From positions 38,796,501 through 38,860,500 of the forward strand of contig NC_134013.1 in assembly GCF_040712315.1 (NCBI RefSeq): DNA of 64,000 nucleotides, written 5' to 3'. The DNA comes from Castanea sativa (lineage: Eukaryota; Streptophyta; Magnoliopsida; Fagales; Fagaceae). Position 1 is the stretch's first letter, and the number at the start of each line of letters is the position of its first letter. The position numbers and the translations under genes are program-made. The notes under the pieces are model-generated. The model searched no databases. It was given only the letters and a program-made list of their open reading frames with translations, and was not told where the DNA came from. Positions 46,060-57,200 of this stretch are shown piece by piece.

Positions 46060-46700
46060 CTAGATAGAAATTGGATTATTTTGACTAGCACCGGTCACTA
46101 CTCAGGATAAGATTCCAATCCGGTTATTATTCAAAAAGTAGCACCAGTCACTGTTTTGAATAATACTCGCACTCAGCAATTTCCCCGACAGACTACTATT
46201 CATCTAACAGTAGTAGCCATTACAGATGAACAGTACTCCGGAAAAGTAAGGGGGACAAGTCACTATTCATGAACAGTAACAGTTACTGTTCACAAACACA
46301 ATCATCCAAAAGCACTGTTTGCTTTCGGTGGAAAGTGTTTTCATCTTAGTAAAAGCAATTCACCTTTCGTGATTCCAACAATCTTTAGAAGACTCCAAGG
46401 CTCCCTCAGTCTATATAAGACAGCTAAGACTCAATTCTGAAGCAGGCTCAATTCTAGGAAAAATTCCAGAATACCTTAGAGGTTCAAATTTAGGAAGAGT
46501 TCCAAAATACCTCAGCTTTGCCTCTTCTTTACAACCCAATACTTGTAATCAGATGGCACCCCTCTACACTAGTCACACCTTAAACGGTTTTCACAATTGT
46601 AAACCCATGGCCTCAGTCGGCCTTTATCTTTATTTTCTGCATATGGCCTTAGTCGGCCTTAGTTTGTAACTTACCCCCCCCTTTTGGTATCAGAGCCAAG
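46060..46700 (+). promoter_or_regulatory. Intergenic region with TATA box and tRNA-Met primer site
   Basis: Repeated ACTATTCA/ACAGTA strings (46190-46300) precede a TATA box at 46412-46418. AGTCGGCCTT occurs twice (near 46615 and 46650). The primer site TGGTATCAGAGCC starts at 46685. The order promoter, leader, primer site matches the intergenic region of a caulimovirid genome. The bases just before the primer site are a C-run, not an LTR terminus. Confidence 0.55.
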
Positions 46701-46909
46701 TTGGCCCGGTCAAAGTTGTAAGTTATATTTTATTATTCAATCAAGTTGGTCGGCATTGCCGCCATAGTTATCCAAGTTATTTTGAGCATTATTATTACTT
46801 TGAATTATTTTCATGGATATATCTCACATTCCCCATATTTTGTTTTACATCTATTTTATGATAACTCTTCCATTCTCGTTCATTTATTTCTTCACCTGTT
46901 ACTATTTCG

Positions 46910-46938
46910 TCATATATATATATATATATATATATATG
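46910..46938. repeat. (AT)n microsatellite
   Basis: About 29 bases of alternating TA followed by a short G-run. Simple sequence repeat. Confidence 0.9.
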
Positions 46939-46959
46939 GGGGTATTTTAGTATTTTAAC

Positions 46960-47149
46960 ACATATATATATACGGGTTGGGTTGGGTCTGGGTTCGGGCT
47001 GGGTTTTTGCAAAAACTAGGACCCACTTTGGGTTTTTTTTTAACCTATACCCAACCATATAATTTATCGAGCCGGGTAAAATCCGACCTATTAGGGTCAG
47101 GCTAGGTCGAGCTGGGTATCCGCGGGTTAGATATAAATTGTCATCCCTA
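46960..47149. mobile_element. hAT-like non-autonomous element, right end
   Basis: Dense GGGTTGGG/GGGTT strings and ACCCAACC run to an end AATTGTCATCCCTA at 47149, a terminus often seen in plant non-autonomous hAT elements. The left terminus merges into the AT microsatellite and is not defined. Confidence 0.45.
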
Positions 47150-48605
47150 CTTCACAGAACTCAAAATTGCAATAGATCAAGAGCAATATACACACAACAA
47201 ATGAAAAGATTGGAAGAACTCAAATAATCAACTTGGAAAACCAAATTAACATTTTACAGAACAAAGCTATGTCCATTAAACCAATAGAACTTTATGAAGA
47301 TCTATCTACTCTCGTAACACAACAAAGTAGATATATAAATGACCAAGGTTAAAAGAAAATTTGTAAAATTACATGAAAGTCAATATCTCAACAAAAAAAA
47401 AAATCAAATAAATAAACCTTGAGTGCTTCCTAGATTCGACAGTAAGTCCAACTGCATGTGTGGCGTAGGAGACGATTGGGTGCTTCCCAAATCTAAGAGA
47501 AATCTCGAAATCCATTTTGGGAAAAAAAAAAAAGAAAACAATCCTTGAGGTCACGAAACCACTGTCACGAAAGATCTATCATTCCCTCTAGCAACGTATG
47601 TGACCGTTGATGTTAAAATGATGAGATTTGGGTTTAAGTTTGTTTTGAAATCGAAGATGTTGATGAAAGGGGGAGTTTATTGAGATGTTGTTTGGTATTG
47701 TAGGATGTATTTTTTTTTTTTAAAGTAAAAAACCGATGTGTGAATCTATTATTGGATGTGTAAAACATGAGTTTTACAATCTATCTTTATCCAATGAGGG
47801 CTCTTTCAAAAAACTATAAAAAATGTACTACATTTATTGTATTATATATAAAATTTATTTTATATTTAATAATTTTAATATATATGAAAATCTACCAGAC
47901 CATACCGCATGTTATATAGCACAGTGACCAATATATTAAGAATAACACTAGAAATTTAAATTATTTTACAAACTGCTGATGTGGTGAGTGATTATTGGTA
48001 AATAAAAATGTAATATTAATGGCGAGCCTAGATGAAAACTAATAAGAGGTTAGCCGTATCAACATTTTGTAAAAATATTGTAAAATAGTTTGTGTAAAAC
48101 GTAATAGTTTGTAAAAGAGAAAAATGTAATATTAATGTAGCATTACTCATTTATTAAAATAAGGTACCGCAGATATGGATTTAGGTAAAACGTACCACGC
48201 AGTGCGATATTGAATATAAGTCCAAAACTACTCCTTTATTTGAATCCAGATGTTTTATATGTGGGCAAAAAAGATATATTATATTACTAACTAGTCGCTA
48301 ACCTGTGTGATGCACGAGATAGTTAAATAAAAAAATTAAAAGTACTTATTTTGCTTAAAGGTTTATGACTTAACTTAAAAAAATGTATAACTTGAAAATG
48401 CATGAAAATAAGTATTTTTTTTGTTCAATATAATGGTTTAGAAAAATTCTTTTTATTTCATATCATCAGTTCCACATAATACATTCTGGCGTGGGCTATT
48501 CTGTGGTGATGACTTCACATAATACTCAACTGCAATTAAATCTACTATCCACCACCAATCTAATCTATGTTATCTTAATAGTAGATCTACAAATTGCATT
48601 CTCCA
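47150..48605. other. Spacer with a possible pararetrovirus remnant
   Basis: A short open stretch at 47220-47349 (INLENQINILQNK, a coiled-coil pattern) may continue the pararetrovirus beyond the hAT-like insertion. The rest (47350-48600) is AT-rich without recognised features. Confidence 0.35.
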
Positions 48606-49543
48606 CTCTGTTTGATTTGATCTAAAATATTTTCAAATGTAAAATTTTTTACATGTAAAAAATTTTACTGTAAAATATTTTTATTGAAAACCTTTTCAAG
48701 TGTTTGGCAAGATTAGACATTTGAAAATGTAAACAACCACTTGCCACCAAATACATGCACCAACCACCCAAAATCCAAATTGGAAAAAGGAAAAAAATAA
48801 AAAATAGCCACCACAGCCCTGCTGCCACCAAAATCTAGTGACTAATCACCACCATTCACACGGCCACACCACCACAACAACAATCACCAATAGGAAGCAA
48901 CAATACCAAATGAAAAGAAAAATTCCAAAATAAAAAAAATCAATGAAACCCACCCTTATTCAGCCACAATCAAAACCCACAAACCGCCACAACTATAGCA
49001 GTTCCGGCCACCAAAAACCAATTGCCAAACTCAAAACCAAACCTGAAAACACTAAACCCAGCCTACCAAAACCCATCACCGATGACCCACCCCATCATCG
49101 AGAGAGAGACACTGACACTTAGATTTCATGACGAGCCACCCCACTACCAACCTTATCATTGATTTGCACCACAAAAGGGGTAGTGATCGTCGATCTGCAC
49201 CGCCCTTGCTCACGTCGGGAACATTGATGCCAAGAGTCAAAAGTCCCAAGGGATTGCTAGAGAAGGTAGAGCCATTGATGGGAGGGAGAGGAATGAAGGT
49301 GGGTTGGGTGGTGGAGAGACTAGAAGAGCGTGAGAGAGTGAGAGAGGGGCTGATCGGGACTGTTGAAGAGACAACAACAAATGTAAAATATTTTACCATT
49401 TTTTCAAGTGTAAAACATTTCACACTTATTTGCCTTGGTTGTATTGTTTGACTGAAAATATTTTACCATTGACTAAATGTTTACAGCAAAACAAACATCA
49501 TAAAATATGAAAATATTTTACATCAAAACAAATGGAGCGCTCA
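48606..49543. mobile_element. TIR element (~940 bases), MULE/hAT-type unresolved
   Basis: The left end CTGTTTGATTTGATCTAAAA and the complement of the right end CCATTTGTTTTGATGTAAAA are inverted copies, followed on both sides by several AAAATATTTT blocks. The interior contains CCACCA-rich sequence (48820-49140) and no transposase. The same terminal type occurs at 55231-55990. Confidence 0.55.
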
Positions 49544-49680
49544 TATCCTTAGAGTTTGCCACATCATTATTATTATCTATATATATATAATATAAAACCA
49601 AATTTTTTGATTTTTTGAGAGACATACGTTAGAATTAGGATTAGAAAAATAATTGTAATTTTTTCTAATTAGACCTCACA

Positions 49681-49960
49681 TTAGATTTTTTTTTAAAAGG
49701 ACTTACTTTAGGTTTTTTTTTAAAAAACTGACGTAAAAAAAAAAATTTTAGGATTAAGGAAAAAATAGAGAGAGACTCCTGCAAGGACTCTATCACTATT
49801 TAGTTTCAAAAAAGACAACACGTTGGAATTTTTTTTAAAAGGACTCACTTTAGGTTTTTTTTAAAAAAAAGCTCATGTAAAAAAAATTAGGATTAAAGAA
49901 AAAAGAGATAGAGAATCTTGTTAGGACTCACTCACTATTTAGTTTAAAAAATTAATTTTT
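49681..49960. repeat. Two-copy tandem repeat, 142-base unit
   Basis: AAAAGGACTTACTTTAGG at 49695 and AAAAGGACTCACTTTAGG at 49837 mark two units. Both continue with GTAAAAAA, TTAGGATTAA and CACTATTTAGTTT in the same order. AT-rich and non-coding. Confidence 0.8.
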
Positions 49961-50586
49961 TTTATAAATTAAAATGATAATGTGAAAAATTGTAAAAGTT
50001 TTAGAAGTTTTGGTTATATATATATATCATATACTATATAATAAAAGTTGGGCTTTAAAGTTGTCGTTGCTCCAAGTGGCTTCACCATATTGAAGAATTT
50101 TTTTTAGATTTTTAAAATATATATTTTTCTTTTCCTATAATTTCTAAGTTTATAAAATATATCTTAAATTTCATTCTTATCAACTTTTTTTTTTTTTTTT
50201 TGTGGATAAAGTACTAGCAATTTGTGTTTTCCTATTTAATTTTTACGTAAACTTCTTTTACCTCATATCAACTACTTCCTTTTATGATTCAGGTAATTTT
50301 TACTAAATCAAAATATAGTGCACAATTCTTCTAGATATATCATATATGTAGTCCTTTTATATTAGTTGCATAATTATGTACCATATTCCATTCAATTAAT
50401 TTTGGACCTATATATGATTTTTTTTTAAAATTTCTTTATAAAAACTTAATCTTTCACCATTTGCATTCATTATATAATTTAAAGTAAAAGGTTACTTTTT
50501 AAAAAAAAAAAGAGAGTAAAAGATTACTTTATTTTTATTATATATTTAATTTTAATTAATTTAAATATTTTCATTAATTTACACAT

Positions 50587-51342
50587 TGTGTGGGGCAAAA
50601 GGATCCTGGTGGGAACGTGGGCCTTTTGGGCCTTGTTAAGGAAGGCCGACCTGACCCTGGGGTTAGAGATTGTTGGTGCTATGGGTCGGCCTATACGCCG
50701 AGGATCCGAGGATCCAGCCGAGGATGGTTTTCCCCTCGGACTGATATCAAAGAACCTGAGACTTCATGGTAAAGGTTAGGGAATGACACGGTCAAGACCA
50801 ATGGTTAAAGGGAGAGAACCCTTGAATGTCCTAGAAGCGCCGATGTTGGAAGAATATCAAAGGTAAAGGCTGCTACCTCCACATTAAAGACCCTGCACCT
50901 ACCACCCTGACCGCATTAATGAGGAAGTGACACTTAAACAGTGGAAGGGAAACTTCTAGTTACTGTTCAAAGGCACTAAGAAAAGAAATATCTAGGCTAA
51001 GGGAGGAATTGGGGGCAACACGTGGATAAAGTATTAAAAAGAGGAGTATTTAAGGAGGGACAGAGGACAGAAACGGGACGGAACTTTTTGTAACCTAAAA
51101 AGAAAAAGAAAAAGAGAGAGAGATATATAATATAAGAACAGCTCTCGGCTTACGTCCGAGGAGGCCTATTCACATTACTCCTTTTTTGTTTCCAAGTACT
51201 TGCAATCTTTAGTTTGTCATTTCATCCTCATACACTTCTAACCTGGGTTTCAAGCCCACACTCTACAAATTCATATTGTTTAAGGCTTATTGGGCCTGAG
51301 CCCATAACTGTTCTTGGGTCCAGGTGCAATTGTGCACTTACA
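50587..51342 (+). mobile_element. Solo LTR (756 bases), gypsy-like
   Basis: It begins TGTGTGGGG and ends GTGCACTTACA, with an exact target duplication CACAT at 50582-50586 and 51343-51347. It has a GC-rich U3 with CCGAGGATCCGAGGATCC, a TATTTAAGG box near 51048, and the string CTCGGCTTACGTCCGAGGAG near 51143. No primer site or coding region flanks it. Not related to the 10.7-18.8 kb family. Confidence 0.85.
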
Positions 51343-51473
51343 CACATGATTCTTGATTAAGTCATGGCTTTCACAATTTTCCACGTCAGCACAAAATTTA
51401 AAATCGAAACCTCTGAAACTTTCACAAATTTTCACGTCAGCACAATATTTAAATAAAATTTATTTTGTTTAAT

Positions 51474-51645
51474 TTAAACTTAACTAGGAGTGAAACTCTA
51501 TCTCTCTAACAAGTCCAACTTAAACTTAAACTCAAACTCATCATTATCATTTTTTTCAAATAAAATTATTTTTGCTTGATAAAAACTTACAAGGAGTGAA
51601 ACTCTATCTCTCTAACAAGTCCAACTTAAACTTAAACTCAAACGT
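51474..51645. repeat. Tandem duplication, 106-base unit
   Basis: AGGAGTGAAACTCTATCTCT begins at 51486 and again at 51592, and the match continues through CAACTTAAACTTAAACTCAAAC. Non-coding. Confidence 0.8.
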
Positions 51646-53270
51646 TAATAATCTATGTAAAAACAAAAATTATGATAGCACTAAAAAAAAAAGACTAACG
51701 TTGAAAAAAAAAAAGACGCACGTTGATAATTGTGGGTTTGGTTTTTGGGTTGAAATTTCTATTAATTATTTTTTTATATTATACATGACAGATAAAACAT
51801 CTCTATTTTTTTGGAGAAAAATCAAATATGCAACCTATGTCTTCCAACCTAAGAAACGATAAATTTTTATTTGGTATGTTATATATAAATTTGTTGAATT
51901 TGATTTGATTCTGAAGTATAATTTGGGGATTCTACAAATTTTGAAGTTTTAAGTCTTGGAGTTTTTGGTATTTGCGTCTCTGTAGGTTGATTTTAATTCT
52001 TCACCTTAAATGATTTTATTTAGGTTCATGTGATTTTTTGTTTTCTTATTGAAAGTTATGATTTTTGGTTGATAAATTATTTGTTTGGATTAATTTCAAT
52101 TAATTATTTGTTTGAATTCAACATAAAAGATAATGGAATTAGGTATTATAATTTTGATATTATTCCATATTTTGAATTGTCTATATTGTTATTACTACGA
52201 GAAATTCATATTGCTACTCAAATTTGAAACTTGGTGTGTCTTTCTCATATCATGGTCTTTGTTTATATATTTACAGTTTATATTAGTTTTGAGTGTGTAT
52301 ATATATAACTATTAGGAATTTTGCTTTATTAATTTAAGAACTGTAAATTATTTTGTAGGTTTCGGTAACCATGCACTTGCAACTCAATAATGTTCAATGT
52401 TACAACACTGCTAAACTATGGAAAATTATAGAAGTTAAATATTTCATCAATTATTTAAAAAAAAAAAATACTAATTAGCAAAATGCCTATTTACTCATTG
52501 TTAGATTTTTTTTTTTAGAGTCAATAATTTTTCCATGCATCACACGGGTTAAATCATTGATCTTTACTCATACAAATACAATGCATTGTTCTTATCTATA
52601 TATATTAATGACTTTGATACCGATGAGCATGGACGGAGCCATTCATGGACTAGGGGGGCAATGGCTAAAAATTATATATACATGTATGTATAATATCTTA
52701 TGACAACATAAAAATGGTTATAACTGATAAAAATGGTTATAACTGATAATTTATAGGTAAACATTTACACTGCAGCCTAAATACTTACATTTTTGTAATT
52801 TATGGAATTTGTTTTTGGTCATATATACAAGAAATTTATATATGATTAGCACTTCAGCTACTATATACATGTTAGCAAGTATAATGGAAAGATTTTTAAG
52901 TGCCATACATACATACATGTATATATAACTTTTAGAAATTTAAAACTTGCCATACTTTTTAAAAATATTTTATAATATACTTTTTTTGTAAAAAAAAAAA
53001 CTTACATAATATTCAGTTTCAATGTAACTTAATTTTAAAAATATTTTTGCTATTTTATTAGATTTGATTATATTATCAAAAAAAATATTTTTTAAGTATT
53101 TTATATACAAGGTTTTTTATTAAGACTAAACGTCTAAAACTATGAGGAGGCTTTGTTAACTCAATTTCACTCGCATCATGTTTCTTGATTAATGGACAAC
53201 CAAAAAAAAAAAAAAAAAATCCAACGAGAAAGATTGTACGTGGATGCTTGGAAAACCCATCCCCACACGC
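51646..53270. other. AT-rich spacer upstream of VPS15
   Basis: Contains A/T homopolymers and short tandem ATACATAC strings (about 52910). No gene is supported; short open frames here lack codon structure. Confidence 0.5.
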
Positions 53271-53276
53271 CACGTG
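53271..53276 (+). promoter_or_regulatory. G-box in the VPS15 promoter
   Basis: The palindrome CACGTG lies in GCCACGTGAG, 196 bases before the VPS15 start codon. It is a candidate site for bZIP or bHLH factors; activity is inferred only. Confidence 0.5.
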
Positions 53277-53471
53277 AGCAAGCCAACTCAAAATTAAAAT
53301 ATCCGAATTCGAAACGTGAATACTTTTTTCACAAATTCGTTTCGCGGAAACAATATCAATAAAAGGCAAAAGCCAATTCTCCGCTCTGCTCCGCCCCCGG
53401 AAGTGGAACGACAGGACAACAGAAGCAGAAAAAGCATGAAAAACAAGTAAAACGAGAGTAACCATAAAGTT

Positions 53472-54213
53472 ATGGGCAACAAGATCGCGCGGACGACACA
53501 AGTATCGGCGTCGGAATACTACCTACACGACCTGCCGTCGTCGTACAATCTAGTCCTGAAGGAGGTGTTGGGCCGAGGCCGGTTCTTTAAGTCCATTCTC
53601 TGCAAGCACGACGAAGGCCTAGTCCTCGTCAAGGTCTATTTCAAGCGCGGCGATTTCATCGATCTCACAGACTACGAACGCCGTCTCCTTCAGATCAAAG
53701 AGATTTTCCGTGCCCTTGACCACCCTCACGTTTGGCCTTTCCAGGTCCTAAATTCTCTCTCTCTCTAAAAATTTCTTTTCAATTCACACCTAATTATTGA
53801 AAACAGAGTTCTGCTGCTTACTTCAGTTTGGATTAGATAATTGGAATTGTAGGATTTTTATTTTTAAAAAAAAAAGGTTTTGGAGGTTGAGCTGTGAAGA
53901 ATTTTGAAATATTATTAGCAGCATTATTGTTTGAAACTCAAAATGGTAGTGTTCTATTGCAGTTTTGGCAAGAAACAGATAAAGCAGCTTATCTATTGAG
54001 GCAATACTTCTTCAATAATTTGCATGATCGATTAAGTACTCGGCCGTTCCTCAGTCTCGTCGAGAAGAAGTGGTTGGCTTTTCAGGTTTTTTTTTTTTCC
54101 CTCACACTCAAACATTGCATTCTAAGTGTTTATGTGGGTTCGGTTAGCTCAATGTCCTTGAATAAGGGACCTGGGATTGAATGCCGCCTACGCCAAAAAA
54201 GAACTGATTGGTT

Positions 54214-54244
<31 letters not shown>

Positions 54245-57200
54245 GTATTTATTATAAATAACGAAATTGTATTAATCAAAAGTCCAGGTACACCGGGGGT
54301 GTACATGGATAACAGTACGCCAAACACATAAATTACAAAGATCAAGCATTTCTAAAAAATTAGAACAAGGAAAAAGATTAAAGGAAGAACTCCACTCCAG
54401 CAAGGTGTGAAGAAGAAGAGATTTAAATTCTGAAATAGACCGTTCCTTCCCTTCGAAACATCTTGAGTTCCGTGCATATATATATATATATGTATATATA
54501 TAAATTTTTAATGGATCCAATTCGTCTCAGCAATTTTATTTCCTTGGGTGTGCAGTTACTTCTTGCTGTTAAACAGAGCCATGAGAAAGGAGTTTGCCAT
54601 GGTGAGTTGTTTGTTGAAGGAATCCACATGAAGTACAATGTTATGTTGTTTTCGTGATCATATGTTAGTTTTATATCTGTTAATTTTGTTTATCGTCATA
54701 GGTGACATTAAGTGTGAGAATGTGCTGGTCACTTCTTGGAATTGGCTTTACCTTGCTGACTTTGCATCCTTCAAACCAACTTACATTCCCTATGATGACC
54801 CTTCGGATTTCTCCTTTTTCTTTGACACTGGAGGAAGAAGACTTTGTTATCTTGCACCTGAGGTTGGTTCTTATTCATTTATGTTTGTACTCATTCTGTG
54901 TTGTTTTGCTCCTCAAAATGCTATATGCTGATTGATTTTTGACTTGATACTATGATTCATGTTCAGTCACTTGTAATGACTAATGAGCCATCATCTATGA
55001 TTGTCATATGCTGTGGTTTAGCAACTTTGTATGGCTTTATTGTTATGTCTCTTTTTATTTTGATATATTGCTGCTTGATAAAACTAAGGTGGTATTACTT
55101 TTGAGTGTATGGTTTTCTTTGAAGAAAGAGGGTTAAAGAGATAAAGGAGACAACTATGCTTATTAAAATAAAAAAGAAAAGGACATAAATGAGAGAAGGA
55201 AGAATGAAATAAAGAGAAAAGAGAAATACAGGCCCCGTTTGTTTCGAAAAAAACATTTTCTGGAAAACGTCTTCCGATGTTTACAGTTTAGGAAAACATG
55301 GTCAACGAAAAACTATGCCTTTTTGTATCAAAATAAGAGCAGAAAATATTTGCAGAATCACAACGGTTAAAATAACCCTTCTCTCTCTCTCTCTCTCTCT
55401 CTCTTCCCCCTCCCCCCATTAATTTGAAGTCCTTTGTCTCTCTGCCTCCCCCATCTCCTTTGGTCCTCCTTTGTCAAGGGTTAAAATAAGGGGGGGAGGG
55501 GGAAGAGAGAGAGAGAGGCCCATTCTATCACGACTCTCTCTCTCTCTAATATCTCTCATCACAGAGGCCCCACGCTGATCTGTGGAATTTGAAAATCAAT
55601 TTGTTTAACTTTTTGCCAAAGGAAATATCACTCTGCATGTTCCTAATAATTTGTGTAGTTTGTTTTGGGTATGTTGGTTTTTGGATCTGGGTGTTGAGTT
55701 GTTGAATATAATTGTGGGGTTTTTCTTTGAGTGTAAATTTTATGCAGGACTGGTTTTTTGTGTTGGTTCGGTGAGTGTAAATTTACTAAAGAACCAATTT
55801 GATTGTGTTATTAGTATTTAGAATTGCAAGAAAATATTATTGATTTGCTATGTGTGCCAAATATTGAAAAATGTTTTCTAACTCATTTTTAAGGTTGCAA
55901 CCAAATAGGAAAACAAGTTAGTTTTTCAAACTTATGTTTCAAGAACACTAGTTGTTTTTCAAAAAAACATTTTCTGCCAAAACAAATGGATCATTATACA
56001 ATAAAACAATTTAGGGCTGGGGGGTCCTAAAGGTATAAGACAAGGTTGAGAAAAAGAGAAAAAACTCTTCTTCAAATTTCTATCAATTGTCATCCATTTA
56101 TCCTTTTTTTTTTTGGTCACAATAAAGTGTTATTTATTGGCTTAATAAATCCCTAGATACATAAATAAGCCACGTAGAATGCCAACTGATATATCAAGTT
56201 AATAGGATATTTTTTTTTTATAGTAAAAAAAGATTATTTGGATCATTATACTATTTGTTGAAATACCTAGAAATTCTAAAAAGGGGAAAATTATAGAAAC
56301 TTGAATAAGGCACTACAGCCATATGATGAAAACTTTCAAAAATAATAACCATAAAAGAAAAGAAAAGAAGATTATATTATAACTCAATTTACTTCTGTAG
56401 GTCCCATTTGATTGTGTGTTAGGTTGGATCCAATTGCAAGATCAGGTTGTCTTTCTGATGTTGGCATTTTATAGAAACTTGTTTGTGTTAGTGCAATTAA
56501 TTGCTGTTTGCTGGCAGTCATTTTGCTAATTTCCTGTAATAGAAGTTTGCCAATGAAGTTTTATCCAGTCTTCAATTCTGAATAAGATGATCGGATAATT
56601 GATGGTTTCCAATCTTGCTCAATTTTCAGAGATTTTATGAGCATGGAGGTGAGATGCAGGTTGCACAAGATGCACCTTTAAGGCCATCTATGGATATTTT
56701 TGCTGTAGGGTGAGAATTCTCTGTCTTGAGCATCTCTACAATTTTTGAAAATTTCAATTTTGACAGCAGAAGAAATGCTGAGATCACAAATGTAAACTTT
56801 TATTATTAGATATATCAATGTAAAATTTATTGAGAAAGTTATACATATCCATGAATTTGCTTGTAGCATAAGGTTATTTATTTATAGTAGGTGAATTAAA
56901 TGTCAATAGTGATTACAAGCAGTTATAATAATATCTGTATATATAATTGGAATAGAACATTTTTAATGTCCACATTTTTATACTTCCAAAATTAACCCTA
57001 TTACTGAATTGAAAGTGATTTAACAATAAGTCAGATTAAGGAAACAAAGTTAAATTGAGAAATTTAAAATTATTCACCAAATTCTCCTCCCAGTAACAAC
57101 CTCACACGGATGCCTGCATAAATAAGCAACATTCTCAAAATAAAATAATGGATAGAAATTTTTTTTTTTTTTTTTGAGAAAAAGGTAAAAGTAATAGTAA

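Larger units (their letters stand above)
43330..46700 (+). mobile_element. Endogenous pararetrovirus (Caulimoviridae-like) fragment
   Basis: In order: a Ser-rich stretch and a helical segment (43460-43660), a predicted coiled coil (43720-43830), an aspartic protease with DSGAD at 44027-44041, distal reading frames (44603-46054), an intergenic region with TATATAAG (46412-46418), and a tRNA-Met primer site TGGTATCAGAGCC (46685-46697). No CA-ending LTR precedes the primer site. That argues for a pararetrovirus (circular genome, no LTR) rather than an LTR element. Reverse transcriptase and RNase H, expected directly after the protease, are missing. Several stops and frameshifts make it non-functional. 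It is an old integrated fossil. Subfamily placement (florendovirus- or petuvirus-like) is a guess. Confidence 0.55.

Noticed and set aside
46685..46697. TGGTATCAGAGCC as evidence for a copia LTR ending just before it
   Set aside because: The upstream bases are a C-run without a TG..CA terminus, and no repeat of that region exists in the window. The pararetrovirus reading fits better.
49128..49451. Arg-rich open frame of 107 codons (+ strand) and a 115-codon frame opposite
   Set aside because: Both lie inside the TIR element 48606-49543, overlap each other, and show no recognisable domain.
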